The notes under the pieces were generated by a model that was not told the DNA's origin, made no database searches, and worked only from the letters and a program-made list of their open reading frames with translations. 64,000 bases of DNA from an uncultured Lachnospiraceae bacterium (lineage in GTDB: Bacteria; Bacillota_A; Clostridia; Lachnospirales; Lachnospiraceae): positions 1 through 64,000 of the forward strand of contig CADCIU010000009.1 in assembly GCA_902801585.1 (NCBI GenBank), in the 5' to 3' direction. This document shows, one piece after another, positions 46,913 to 55,423 of this stretch (position 1 is the stretch's first letter; each line of letters begins with the position of its first letter). The position numbers and the translations under genes were made by a program.

Positions 46913-46985
46913 GACCTCTGGGGTAGTTTGTTGACACCTGTGGAATAATCGCCACATGTCTGCAAACTACCTCAGAGGTCTTTTT
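46913..46985 (+). terminator. Family B inverted pair acting as terminator
   Basis: GACCTCTGGGGTAGTTTGT (46913-46931) and GCAAACTACCTCAGAGGTC (46962-46980) form a stem of about 17 pairs with one mismatch, followed by TTTTT. This is the only Family B copy seen with a full inverse partner and T run. The 358-base gap 46854-47211 otherwise holds the palindrome and promoter listed next. Confidence 0.75.
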
Positions 46986-47013
46986 AATAAAGAGGCCTTT
47001 TTAGTCTTCTTAA

Positions 47014-47049
47014 ACGTTCGAATTAAAGAACGTATTGGTATGTTATAAT
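47014..47049 (+). promoter_or_regulatory. Promoter with palindromic operator of the Lrp-family gene
   Basis: TGTTATAAT (47041-47049) is an extended -10 element. Upstream, ACGTTC and GAACGT (47014-47019 and 47028-47033) form a palindrome over the expected -35 region. This suggests repression by a dimeric regulator, plausibly the Lrp protein itself. The leader would be about 155 bases long. Confidence 0.5.
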
Positions 47050-47211
47050 GAATTATACTGATCAAAACGTAACTATAAATATACATTACGAAATCCATGG
47101 TGTTGTAACGTCCCTGCAACTCTAGTACAATTCTCTTACAGAGTCGACGCTGTATGTAACTGAGAACAGGTATTTTGCATCATCAAGGAGATTAACGTTT
47201 TGGAGGCAGCG

Positions 47212-47688
47212 ATGGATCCGATCAATCAAAGAATACTGGAACTGATCAGGGAAAATGCCCGCATGAGTTATTCCGATATCGGCAAAGCGGTTGGGATCTC
47301 CAGAGTATCTGCCAAAAAGCGCATGGACTCGATGGAAAAGGCCGGTGTCATCAAAGGCTACCAAACCGTCATCGACGAGGAGAAGACGAGAGGAGGGATT
47401 CGGTATATCATTGATATCGAAGCGCTCCCGGAGGAGTATGCCGCCGTTGTCAAAACACTGCAGGCCGACAGGGAGCTCGAGCAGATCTACAGCATAACAG
47501 GAGACTGCCGGATCCACTGTATCGGCCGCAGCCGCAATCAATCGACGCTTGAATCGCATGTAAACTATCTGTTCAATCATACGAAGGGAATCCGCCGCGT
47601 CTCGTGGCATATCCTGCTATCAGATCTCAGAAGGGCGGGGGAAGGAGTCGGTAATGGAACAGAGAAGGAAAAAATGCCGGGAAGTTGA
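47212..47688 (+). CDS. Lrp/AsnC-family transcriptional regulator
   Basis: A 158-aa regulator. The N-terminal helix-turn-helix is MDPINQRILELIRENARMSYSDIGKAVGISRVSAKKRMDSMEKAGVI, and the C-terminal RAM domain (about 65-140) includes ITGDCRIHCIG. GGAGG lies 5 bases before the ATG at 47212. The stop lies inside the next gene (35-base overlap), so it is translationally linked with the alpha-CTD-like protein. Likely an amino-acid-responsive regulator. Confidence 0.9.
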   Translation: MDPINQRILELIRENARMSYSDIGKAVGISRVSAKKRMDSMEKAGVIKGYQTVIDEEKTRGGIRYIIDIEALPEEYAAVVKTLQADRELEQIYSITGDCRIHCIGRSRNQSTLESHVNYLFNHTKGIRRVSWHILLSDLRRAGEGVGNGTEKEKMPGS

Positions 47689-48001
47689 AGAGATTTACGA
47701 GAAGTATGGACAGAAATTCCGGTTTCCGGTCTATCTGGGAACGACATTTTTGGAGACGCCTTTGGAGGACTTGGAGCTCTCCGTGCGCTCATATAATTGC
47801 CTGCGAAGAGCAGGGGTGAGAAATGTAGGCGATATAGTGGACAGGATCGACAACAGAGCAGACCTGCTAAGGATCAGGAATCTCGGCGCTAAGAGCGCAG
47901 ATGAGATCATGACTGCTCTCATGGAGTACCAGTACTCTATTTTGTCCGACGAAGGAAAAAGGAGATATCTTGTAAGGATCACTGAACTGAACGGAAAGTA
48001 G
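47654..48001 (+). CDS. Stand-alone RNA polymerase alpha C-terminal-domain-like protein
   Basis: A 115-aa protein. Residues about 37-85 match the alpha-CTD of RpoA: PLEDLELSVRSYNCLRRAGVRNVGDIV then LLRIRNLGAKSADEIM, the helix-hairpin-helix motif that contacts DNA and regulators. The rest of RpoA is absent. AAGGAG lies upstream of the ATG. It overlaps the Lrp gene, so the two are probably made together. It may act as a DNA-binding adaptor or a decoy for regulators (inference). Confidence 0.82.
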   Translation: MEQRRKKCREVEEIYEKYGQKFRFPVYLGTTFLETPLEDLELSVRSYNCLRRAGVRNVGDIVDRIDNRADLLRIRNLGAKSADEIMTALMEYQYSILSDEGKRRYLVRITELNGK

Positions 48002-48026
48002 AGGGAAAGTAGAGGGAGGGCGAAAA

Positions 48027-50234
48027 ATGCATAACTGGAAGAGTATCACCGCAATGTTAATGATTCCCGCACTGTTATGCCTGTCATCATGCGGAGGCGC
48101 GTCAGGCACTGCTTCCGGCGGAGCAGGGGCGACCGCATCAGTTCCGGAGCGGGAGCAGGCGGCGGCACAGGAATCTGATACCGGCGCGACCGGTGCGGCT
48201 GCCGGGGACGAAGAGCAGGAGAAGCAGTCTTTTGACGGAAAGATGCATTTCGAGAACGGAATGGCGCAGCCGATGCTCAATCATTCATCTTATGATGTGT
48301 CGAACGCGGAGAGCGAGATCCAGCGCCTGTGTGTTTATGTCGAGACAGACCACGACACGGACGGCGACGGAAAAGCGGACCTGGTCAAGGCATGTGTCCA
48401 GATCCCCAAGAGCGCTGTGGAAGGCCGGTACAAAGCAGCTGTCATCTATGACCCCGTCCCTTATCCTGCAGGAACTTATAAAGAAACCGAAGGATATATG
48501 TCTTATCCCTACGCGGAAGACGAATTCGACTACAACAAGCTCTATGCGGAAGGCGCCAAAAGAGAGGCTTCCGGGAAGATCTCGACAAAAGAAGCGGCAG
48601 CCAAAGCAGATATCAAGGAACTGGATTATTCTCTGGTTGGATCACAGGACATAGGCTACTATGACATATCGAGGTATGACTATTATCTGGATCGGGGTTT
48701 TGCGATCGTTCAGGCCTGCGGGATCGGCACATACGGCTCAGAGGGGTATGAGCTCTGCGGAACCGATCTCGAACGGGATTCGCATAAATGTGTCGTGGAG
48801 TGGCTTACGGGTGACCGGCCTGCTTTCACCGATAAGGAAAACAATGTGGAGGTTACAGCTGACTGGTGCAACGGCAATGTTGCAATGACCGGTTGCTCTT
48901 ACGGCGGAACGCTTGCCTACGAAGTGGCGACGACCGGAGTAAAAGGCCTTAAGACCGTCATACCGGTGGCAGGTATTTCCAACTGGTATGATTATTCAAA
49001 CTCCCAGGGCGTTTCGCGCGTAGCTATGGCCCACTATATGGACGTTCTGTCATCCTTAAATGCCGGTTCACAATTCGAGGACGATTTCTGGGTCATTCCA
49101 AATGATGAATACGGCGCTTACGTCCGGCAGATTGCCAAAGACGAGATGGCGGCCAACGGAAACTTCGAGGGGCCGTGGCCCGGGATGGACTATTCCGACG
49201 ACTACGAGAAAATTGCCTGTTCCGCGCTGATCGTGCATGGACTGAATGATTTCAATGTTTTGACCAAGCAGTCCGACCTCATGTACAAAGCGTTCAAAAA
49301 AGCGAATCAGGATGTGAAGATCATATGGCACCAGGACGGGCACAATTATCTGACAGGCAAGTATGTGGGAGAGGAACTTTTCGATGAGCTGCTTAACAAG
49401 TGGTTGTCCCATTATCTCTACGATGTCGATAACGGAATTGAAAAAATGGCGGAAGTTACGGTGCAGAGCAATGTGGACGGAACCTACCGGACCTATGCTT
49501 CGTGGGAAGAAGCAAAGTCTCTGACGGCGAAGTCTGCGGTTGAAGGCGAGACGGAGATCCGGTCGGGAAAATTCGATGACTTTTACGACAAGTATTTGAA
49601 GAAAAAACAGCCGGTAGAAGCGTACTGCGAGGATTTGGATGCGGATCACGCAGCCACATACACGCTTGATATCCCTGAGGGTACGACCATCTACGGTGTG
49701 CCCGTGGTGCACGTAAAACTGAAGATGCCTGATGTGAGCGGCGATAACCTGATGGTCACGGCAATGCTCCTGGACACCAAAGCGGATGGAAAGCCTTTTA
49801 AAGCATATATGACAAGCGGTAAGGTTCAGAATGTAGTGCCTTTCAATAAGATTGGCGAATATCAGATTGGTGTAGGGGCAAAGCCCAAACAGATCAGTGA
49901 ACTTGTAAAATCCTCCACGAGATCAAAGGTAATCTGCAAGGGTTGGGCGGACCTGATGGATCCCGGTACAGGCTACATCGCCTCAGAGGATCCTTCGCAT
50001 ACAGCCGCAGAGGCGGACACCTACTACGACTACACACTGTATCTGACGCCCACAGTCTATACGGTTGAAGAAGGCCACAGCCTGAAACTCATGATCTTTG
50101 CACAGGATCCTTATTGCACAAGACTGGACAATATAACCGATGACACGCCGGACTTCATGGACGACAAGGTCGATGAGGTGTATTCCTTCACAATCAACAA
50201 TGCATCGGTGGAAGTGGAAGTTCCGGTAGATTGA
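48027..50234 (+). CDS. S15 (Xaa-Pro dipeptidyl-peptidase / CocE-like) lipoprotein
   Basis: A 735-aa exported alpha/beta hydrolase. The lipobox is LSSC (Cys near 23). The nucleophile elbow is TGCSYGGTLAYE (Ser near 291), the Asp lies in HGLNDFNV (near 406) and the His in HQDGHN (near 437). A C-terminal beta-sandwich (about 540-735) is typical of PepX and CocE. It most likely releases Xaa-Pro dipeptides outside the membrane. GGGAGGG precedes the ATG, 25 bases after the alpha-CTD-like gene, so it may be in the same transcript. Confidence 0.9.
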   Translation: MHNWKSITAMLMIPALLCLSSCGGASGTASGGAGATASVPEREQAAAQESDTGATGAAAGDEEQEKQSFDGKMHFENGMAQPMLNHSSYDVSNAESEIQRLCVYVETDHDTDGDGKADLVKACVQIPKSAVEGRYKAAVIYDPVPYPAGTYKETEGYMSYPYAEDEFDYNKLYAEGAKREASGKISTKEAAAKADIKELDYSLVGSQDIGYYDISRYDYYLDRGFAIVQACGIGTYGSEGYELCGTDLERDSHKCVVEWLTGDRPAFTDKENNVEVTADWCNGNVAMTGCSYGGTLAYEVATTGVKGLKTVIPVAGISNWYDYSNSQGVSRVAMAHYMDVLSSLNAGSQFEDDFWVIPNDEYGAYVRQIAKDEMAANGNFEGPWPGMDYSDDYEKIACSALIVHGLNDFNVLTKQSDLMYKAFKKANQDVKIIWHQDGHNYLTGKYVGEELFDELLNKWLSHYLYDVDNGIEKMAEVTVQSNVDGTYRTYASWEEAKSLTAKSAVEGETEIRSGKFDDFYDKYLKKKQPVEAYCEDLDADHAATYTLDIPEGTTIYGVPVVHVKLKMPDVSGDNLMVTAMLLDTKADGKPFKAYMTSGKVQNVVPFNKIGEYQIGVGAKPKQISELVKSSTRSKVICKGWADLMDPGTGYIASEDPSHTAAEADTYYDYTLYLTPTVYTVEEGHSLKLMIFAQDPYCTRLDNITDDTPDFMDDKVDEVYSFTINNASVEVEVPVD

Positions 50235-50299
50235 GGAAGTGTCGGGGACCAGCCCGGGCTGGTCCCTGATATTGTAGAGCCGTCTCTGTGACATCTTGA

Positions 50300-50334
50300 A
50301 AAAGTTGTCAAAAGAACCGTCCCCCTGACACTTT
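50300..50334. repeat. Family A inverse copy between convergent genes
   Basis: AAAGTTGTCAAAAGAACCGT followed by CCCCCTGACACTTT, overlapping the end of the kinase gene. A further imperfect hairpin GGGACCAGCCC / GGGCTGGTCCC lies just to the left (about 50246-50268). Confidence 0.85.
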
Positions 50335-53300
50335 ATGTCTTCCAGTCAACGTAAAAAGCGTGCACATCCATGCAAATAGTATCTTTTTGGTTTACCCAGC
50401 TGGTACAGACCAGTGCCGAGGAGTCTTCGTTCCAGGCAATCTGCCCGAGGTTATGTTTGGGAAGAGTATCCTCCCTCAGATTCGGCTCACGCTCCAATGT
50501 TTCACAATTATAAATCCCTAAGCTGCCGGCGCTTGTCCCTATGGCGATGAAGCGGCTGTCTTTTGTATAGGCACAGCGATCCGGAACGCCGGCAGTGATC
50601 TCGACCTCCCCTCGTTCTTCATTATTTTCAAATTCTTCACAAATAAGGAAACGTTCAAAACCGCGGGACCTGTCGTAAACGCAAAGCCTGCCGTCCGGTG
50701 AGACAGTGGGATATAAATGATACAACGAAGGCGGTATCGGCTTTTTCTTTATTCTTGTCCCCAGAATTCCGTTTACAGTTATTATTCGCATGCTCTTTTG
50801 GTTATCAGAGTCGAAACATAACGCGTATAGGACCGGCGCCTCAGTGTTCCAACTGATCGCCATACATTTCAAAGACTTCCTCCAAATTCTCCTGCAGGAT
50901 GGGAAGGCGTAAATCTCCAACGCATTTTTACCGCCGACGGCAAACATGCCTGCAGTCTGATCAAACGCAATGCAGTAGGGCATACAGGGAAAAAACAGAG
51001 TATTCAGAATATGTCCGTCTGTAAGGTCATGGACACAGATACGGTATCCTTTATCTGCTTTTTTCTTTAAAGAGCTGAATATTTTCACCGGACCTTCGGA
51101 CTTTCCGGAACCCGCAGAACCCGCAGAATTTCCGGAACCCGCAGCACTTTCAAAATTCACAGAACCCGCCGCAAGCAGAAATCTGCCGTCACAGGATATA
51201 TCCATGGCAACAGGCTCTCCGACCTCAGAGGGGAAGGAACGCCGCAGCTGTCCGGCAAGATTATATTCGTAGATCTTTTCCAAGCAGATCAGATAGATGC
51301 TGTCTCCTGAAAGCGCCAGATACGTGGAGTAATCCTCAGGGGATTTGAACGATGCTGTCTCCCACACATCCTGAATTTCGGAATTGCCCAGCCGCTTTAT
51401 GATCTGTCTTTTCAGAGCCAGTATTTCAGGATCATGTTCATATCCGGGAAGACTGCGCGCCTGTGCGATCCGGTCGAGCGCAGCTGCGAAATCTCCGCGG
51501 CTTAAGGCTTCTTCTGCTTTCTTTTGTCTTTCCAGAAAGCGCTGTTTGTCATGAATGGATTCATCCGTGGTGGCGATCCTGCTCAGATACCACGGGGCTT
51601 TGTAGGTAAACGGCCCGACCGGTATGGTCCGTTCGCCGCCATATGTCTGTATGATCAGTGCCCGGTCGTCCTTGGAAAACGCGATATGTTTTATATAGTA
51701 GTAGGAGGAGTACAGTGTTTTGACACAGCGGCCTGAAGGCACGGACCAGATCCGCACCTCACGGCTTATGTCAAAAGACGCCAGCATATCACCTCGATGA
51801 GAAAAGGCCAGCTGTACCAGCTCCCGTTTATGAGAAGTGCCGGTGAACAGCAAAGCCATATCCGGCAGGGACCAGACATAAATCATGCCATCGATGCATC
51901 CGGCGGCCAGCAGGTCACCCCGTTCGCTCACCTGCAGCGTGTGGTCGCCCAACTCAATATGATCGCAAACTCCTTCCGCAGCACGATATACATGTATATA
52001 TAACCTCGCATCCGCGATTGAAAGACCGGGGAAGGAGAGGAGCCGGCGGACACCTTTGTCGCTGTGCGGGACATTCGGATCATCCCAAAACAGCCGGTCT
52101 TTCAGTACGGAAGCTGCTTTGTCAAAAACCAGAAGCTTAGGACCGGTGGAATCAAATTCGACATTCCAATCGATCGGAGAACGCCTGGCGGCGTAAATAT
52201 GGGCATCATCTTCAGCGGTGAGGAAATGATCGCCCAAAACAGAGCGGCATTTTTGCGCTGTCGCAGGATCGAGTTTTATCTGTGAGCAGTTCCAAGGATC
52301 CAGCGGACACACAGATGACTTTTTGAATGTCGGCCCGGCTGTCTTCGGACAGTCTTCCTTTCCATAATGCTTACATAGTTTTTCTATTACCGGACGTAAA
52401 GCGAATCCGGGCAGGTCAAACTCATCGTGCTCTCTGTTGTTGATCTCGGGCGCGATCTCCATCGTGAAATGATCTTCATCACACCCGGATTCCCGGAGTA
52501 TCTCATTCAGCAGAAGAGTGCGGTCTTTTGACAGAGGGGCCTCTTTGATCCTCTGATATGCTTCATATCCGTCGATCTCTGCCTGTCTCCACAAAAACAG
52601 TGCATGATTGTAAATAGCCTCCGGATGGCGGTGGTTTTTGAATGCGGCCTCCTGCCAGATATGCCGGGCTTCCAAGGGCATGTTGAGATCGAGCATGCTC
52701 AGTGCTTTGTTGTTGAGATTGTCCACGGAAATGTCAAAATTCTCCGGCAGGACACGGCTGTATTCATTTCCGGTCACATCCCGGTAAATCGATAGAAGAC
52801 AGGATTCGGCGTCACTTTCCTCCACGTTTTTATTCAGAAGACATCTTTTCAGCAAGGAAAAGAGCGCTGCGGGGAGGTTCGCTTTCAGTGCGGGAAGGTC
52901 CGGCTTCAGCGCTTGAAGGTCCGACTGCAGTGCAGGAAGGTCTGGCTCCAACGCTTGAAGGTCCGGCTTCAGCGCGGGAAGGTCTGGCTCCAACGCTTGA
53001 AGGTCCGGCTTCAGCGTGGGATCGATTTGGCTGCAGATGTATTCGCTGTCTGCCCCTTTCTCCCAAAATCTCTTTCCGGCGAACATTTCTATCACTGTCA
53101 GAGCCCATGCGTATGTATCCATCCACGGCATAACGGGAGCGCCGCCAGCCTGCTCCCCGGGGCAGTAGGCAGGGGTGTATCCGGAAGGGAGGTTCCCAAT
53201 CCCTTCACCGAGGGTGCTCACTGCTTTGGCAAGTCCGAAGTCCGCGACCTTGGCATCCCAATTGCCGGATAACAGCAGGTTTCCCGGTTTCATATCCTGA

Positions 53301-53851
53301 TGGATCAGTCCCTTCTCGTGGGAAAACCTGAGCCCGCGCAGGGCCTGAATGGCAATGTCCAGAATGCGTTCGAGGACCTCCTCTTTAGTACCTTGATAGA
53401 GGGTCCCGTCAAGGATCCGGTCTTTGAGACTTCCCTTATCCATCCATTCTGAGAAAATAGTGGGAACGCCTCCGATCTCACGGACATAGTAGCAGGAGAC
53501 AATGTTGGGATGGAGCCCCAGATTGATCCAATTCTCACATTCCGCGATAAATTCGTTTTTTCGTTCCGGCCCGGCTTCCGCAAAGAAAGCCGGCTGAGGG
53601 CGCTTCATGGCCAGGTCCACATTCCAGCTGTTGTGGTGGACCCTCCAGACATTGCCCATTCCTCCCGGGATCGCGTCATCCATGACCTTATAGGTATCCA
53701 GGACAGGGTCCCCTTTCTTTAGCTGCTCATTTGTGATGGAAGTCTGCGGCCTGTCAATGGCATCCTTTATGGCTGCCTGAGTCAGAGATACCGAATCTCC
53801 AGTCTCTATTTTGGAAATATCATTGGTAAGGGTTAATGAAGAATGGTCCAT
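50333..53851 (-). CDS. Ser/Thr protein kinase with heptad repeats and WD40-like C-terminus
   Basis: A 1172-aa Hanks-type kinase. Gly-rich loop IPGGMGNV (61-68), ATP Lys83 (AMKRP), catalytic HQDMKPGN (184-191; HQD instead of HRD) and VADFGLAKA (202-210) are seen. Residues about 279-328 are seven near-identical heptads (PDLxALx) encoded by a 21-bp DNA repeat. A TPR-like segment follows, then WD40-like blades (LLAAGCIDGMIYVWSLP, DMLASFDISREVRIWSVP, FIAIGTSAGSLGIYN). No membrane helix is seen. The ATG at 53851 has GGAG upstream; the open frame beyond it is Family B repeat DNA. It is divergent from the prephenate dehydratase lipoprotein gene. Confidence 0.9.
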   Translation of the reverse strand: MDHSSLTLTNDISKIETGDSVSLTQAAIKDAIDRPQTSITNEQLKKGDPVLDTYKVMDDAIPGGMGNVWRVHHNSWNVDLAMKRPQPAFFAEAGPERKNEFIAECENWINLGLHPNIVSCYYVREIGGVPTIFSEWMDKGSLKDRILDGTLYQGTKEEVLERILDIAIQALRGLRFSHEKGLIHQDMKPGNLLLSGNWDAKVADFGLAKAVSTLGEGIGNLPSGYTPAYCPGEQAGGAPVMPWMDTYAWALTVIEMFAGKRFWEKGADSEYICSQIDPTLKPDLQALEPDLPALKPDLQALEPDLPALQSDLQALKPDLPALKANLPAALFSLLKRCLLNKNVEESDAESCLLSIYRDVTGNEYSRVLPENFDISVDNLNNKALSMLDLNMPLEARHIWQEAAFKNHRHPEAIYNHALFLWRQAEIDGYEAYQRIKEAPLSKDRTLLLNEILRESGCDEDHFTMEIAPEINNREHDEFDLPGFALRPVIEKLCKHYGKEDCPKTAGPTFKKSSVCPLDPWNCSQIKLDPATAQKCRSVLGDHFLTAEDDAHIYAARRSPIDWNVEFDSTGPKLLVFDKAASVLKDRLFWDDPNVPHSDKGVRRLLSFPGLSIADARLYIHVYRAAEGVCDHIELGDHTLQVSERGDLLAAGCIDGMIYVWSLPDMALLFTGTSHKRELVQLAFSHRGDMLASFDISREVRIWSVPSGRCVKTLYSSYYYIKHIAFSKDDRALIIQTYGGERTIPVGPFTYKAPWYLSRIATTDESIHDKQRFLERQKKAEEALSRGDFAAALDRIAQARSLPGYEHDPEILALKRQIIKRLGNSEIQDVWETASFKSPEDYSTYLALSGDSIYLICLEKIYEYNLAGQLRRSFPSEVGEPVAMDISCDGRFLLAAGSVNFESAAGSGNSAGSAGSGKSEGPVKIFSSLKKKADKGYRICVHDLTDGHILNTLFFPCMPYCIAFDQTAGMFAVGGKNALEIYAFPSCRRIWRKSLKCMAISWNTEAPVLYALCFDSDNQKSMRIITVNGILGTRIKKKPIPPSLYHLYPTVSPDGRLCVYDRSRGFERFLICEEFENNEERGEVEITAGVPDRCAYTKDSRFIAIGTSAGSLGIYNCETLEREPNLREDTLPKHNLGQIAWNEDSSALVCTSWVNQKDTICMDVHAFYVDWKT
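52870..53017. repeat. 21-bp tandem repeats within the kinase gene
   Basis: About seven in-frame units based on GAAGGTCCGGCTTCAGCG encode the PDLxALx heptads. Alternating units are more alike than neighbours, suggesting growth by a 42-bp step. Confidence 0.85.
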
Positions 53852-53875
53852 GCTTTTTTCTCCAATCAAGATAAC

Positions 53876-53989
53876 CGACCTCTGGGGTAATTTGTCGTGG
53901 AATAACCTGCCTCGGGTAACCTCGACCTCTGGGGTAATTTGTCGTGGAATAACCTGCCTCGGGTAACCTCGACCTCTGGGGTAATTTGT
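53876..53989 (+). repeat. Family B array, three copies at 47-bp period
   Basis: CGACCTCTGGGGTAATTTGT at 53876, 53923 and 53970, each followed by CGTGGAATAACCTGCCTCGG or similar. All carry A for G in TAATTT relative to other Family B copies. The array begins 25 bases upstream of the kinase ATG. Confidence 0.9.
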
Positions 53990-54065
53990 CCTACTACTGG
54001 GGTGGTGAGGTGACATACATCCCTTCTACTCATAGTATATTATGCCGGTGTTCAAAGAAACAATG

Positions 54066-54177
54066 ACAACCTACCCCAGAGGTCGTCTTTGCGCGACAAC
54101 CTACCCCAGAGGTCGCTTTTGCTACGACAACCTACCCCAGAGGTCGCTTTTGCTACGACAACCTACCCCAGAGGTCG
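54066..54177 (-). repeat. Family B array, four copies at 30-31-bp period
   Basis: ACAACCTACCCCAGAGGTCG at 54066, 54096, 54127 and 54158, in opposite orientation to the array at 53876. The spacing is close to three helical turns. It lies upstream of the lipoprotein prephenate dehydratase gene. Confidence 0.9.
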
Positions 54178-54191
54178 CTTTTGCTGAAATT

Positions 54192-54220
54192 GTTGTCAAA
54201 AGAACCGTCCCTGTGACAAC
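54192..54220. repeat. Family A inverse copy upstream of prephenate dehydratase gene
   Basis: GTTGTCAAAAGAACCGTCCC then TGTGACAAC, 47 bases before the ATG at 54267. Confidence 0.85.
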
Positions 54221-54266
54221 GGATGTCGTTTTTGGTATAGAATATTGTGTGAGAAGGAGAACTATC

Positions 54267-55247
54267 ATGAAAAACTTTAGAACAACACTATTCTTCCTGT
54301 TGTGCGCAGCCAGTATCAGCCTGACCGGATGCGGGAATTCAAGCGGTATGTCAAAAGACAGTACAGCGGCAGCAACCGCTGCGGCTCCTGAAACAACCGG
54401 CGAGGCAGAGACTGCCGTGATCGACACATCAGACGCCGTGGTCAGTTATCTGGGACCGGCGGGGACATATACGGAAGAAGCGGCGATGTTTTTCTTTCCG
54501 GAGGCGAAGTCTATGATGCCGGAGGGAACTGTGGAGGAGGCAATCGCCGATGTCACAAACGGAACTGCGGAATATGCAGTGATTCCACAGGAGAATACAC
54601 TTGGCGGCGCGGTGACAAACTATGTGGATGCGCTGATCAAGCAGAACGATGTTTTTGTGATCGGAGAGGTCATCCTGCCGATCAGTCAGACGCTGATGGG
54701 AGTTCCCGGCGCCAAAATAGAGGATATCAAGACTGTCTGCTCTCACGCGCAGGGAATTAAGCAGAGTGAGACATGGCGCAAGGAGCATCTTCCGGATGCG
54801 GTCACAGAAGAGATGGCGAGCACAGCTGCGGCAGCCGAATATGTCGCAGAGCAGAAGGATAAGTCCATAGCTGCGATCGCGGCGCCCGGAGCGGCGGCGC
54901 TTTACGGGCTCGATGTTTTGGCAGAGAATGTCCAGATCACAGATGCCAACAAAACGCGGTTCTATGTTCTTGCTGCAAAAGAGCCCCAAGGGGATGATTT
55001 CCCGCGGGCGGTCTTTGTGGCGACCTGTAAGGCAAACCGTATCGATGATATCATCGTCGAGATTCATGATTCCGGCGTTGAACTTGTGACGATCCACGAC
55101 AGGCCTGAGGGGAGCGAGCTGGGATTCTACTATTATGTGATTGAAGTGGAGAGCGAAGGCGGGATCACGAAGAAGCAGCTTGACAGAATCAGTGAGATCG
55201 AGGAAGTACGGCTGGCGGGGAGATTCCGGTCAGTCGAGAAAAAATGA
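54267..55247 (+). CDS. Prephenate dehydratase-like lipoprotein with ACT-like domain
   Basis: A 326-aa protein. Residues 1-22 are a lipoprotein signal (SLTGC lipobox), then a Ser/Thr/Ala linker. Residues about 60-240 match prephenate dehydratase: VSYLGPAGTYTEEAA, YAVIPQENTLGGAV and the TRFYVL motif needed for catalysis. A shorter ACT-like regulatory domain follows (about 250-320, DSGVELVTIHDRPEG). Normally this enzyme is cytoplasmic and makes phenylpyruvate; surface anchoring is unusual. Because the fold is related to periplasmic binding proteins, it may instead bind a ligand. The ATG at 54267 follows AAGGAG; upstream in-frame sequence is repeat DNA. Confidence 0.82.
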   Translation: MKNFRTTLFFLLCAASISLTGCGNSSGMSKDSTAAATAAAPETTGEAETAVIDTSDAVVSYLGPAGTYTEEAAMFFFPEAKSMMPEGTVEEAIADVTNGTAEYAVIPQENTLGGAVTNYVDALIKQNDVFVIGEVILPISQTLMGVPGAKIEDIKTVCSHAQGIKQSETWRKEHLPDAVTEEMASTAAAAEYVAEQKDKSIAAIAAPGAAALYGLDVLAENVQITDANKTRFYVLAAKEPQGDDFPRAVFVATCKANRIDDIIVEIHDSGVELVTIHDRPEGSELGFYYYVIEVESEGGITKKQLDRISEIEEVRLAGRFRSVEKK

Positions 55248-55250
55248 CCT

Positions 55251-55380
55251 CGACCTCTGGGGTAGTTTGTGCCCAAGTGTGTAAAACCGACCTCTGGGGT
55301 AGTTTGGACCAACCTCGACCTCTGGGGTAGTTTGTGCCGGGTAGTTTGTGCCCAGGTGTGGAAAAATGACCCCAGAGGTT
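55251..55380 (+). repeat. Family B cluster upstream of SDR gene
   Basis: CGACCTCTGGGGTAGTTTGT at 55251, 55288 (truncated by one base) and 55316, a partial GGGTAGTTTGTGCCC, and one inverse GACCCCAGAGGTTGTTCG near 55364-55383. It fills the gap between the prephenate dehydratase and SDR genes. Confidence 0.88.
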
Positions 55381-55423
55381 GTTCGTTGTTGAGGGTGTTT
55401 ATTGCATTGAGGAGACTGGGATT

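Noticed and set aside
53852..54016. 55-codon upstream extension of the kinase
   Set aside because: It is a translation of the Family B array, and a proper ribosome site exists at the internal ATG.
53876..54177. Regular repeat array that could suggest CRISPR
   Set aside because: The spacers between copies are themselves nearly identical, the two halves are inverted, and no cas gene is present.
54042..54266. 75-codon upstream extension of the prephenate dehydratase lipoprotein
   Set aside because: It encodes repeat-derived YPRGR peptides and would bury the lipoprotein signal.
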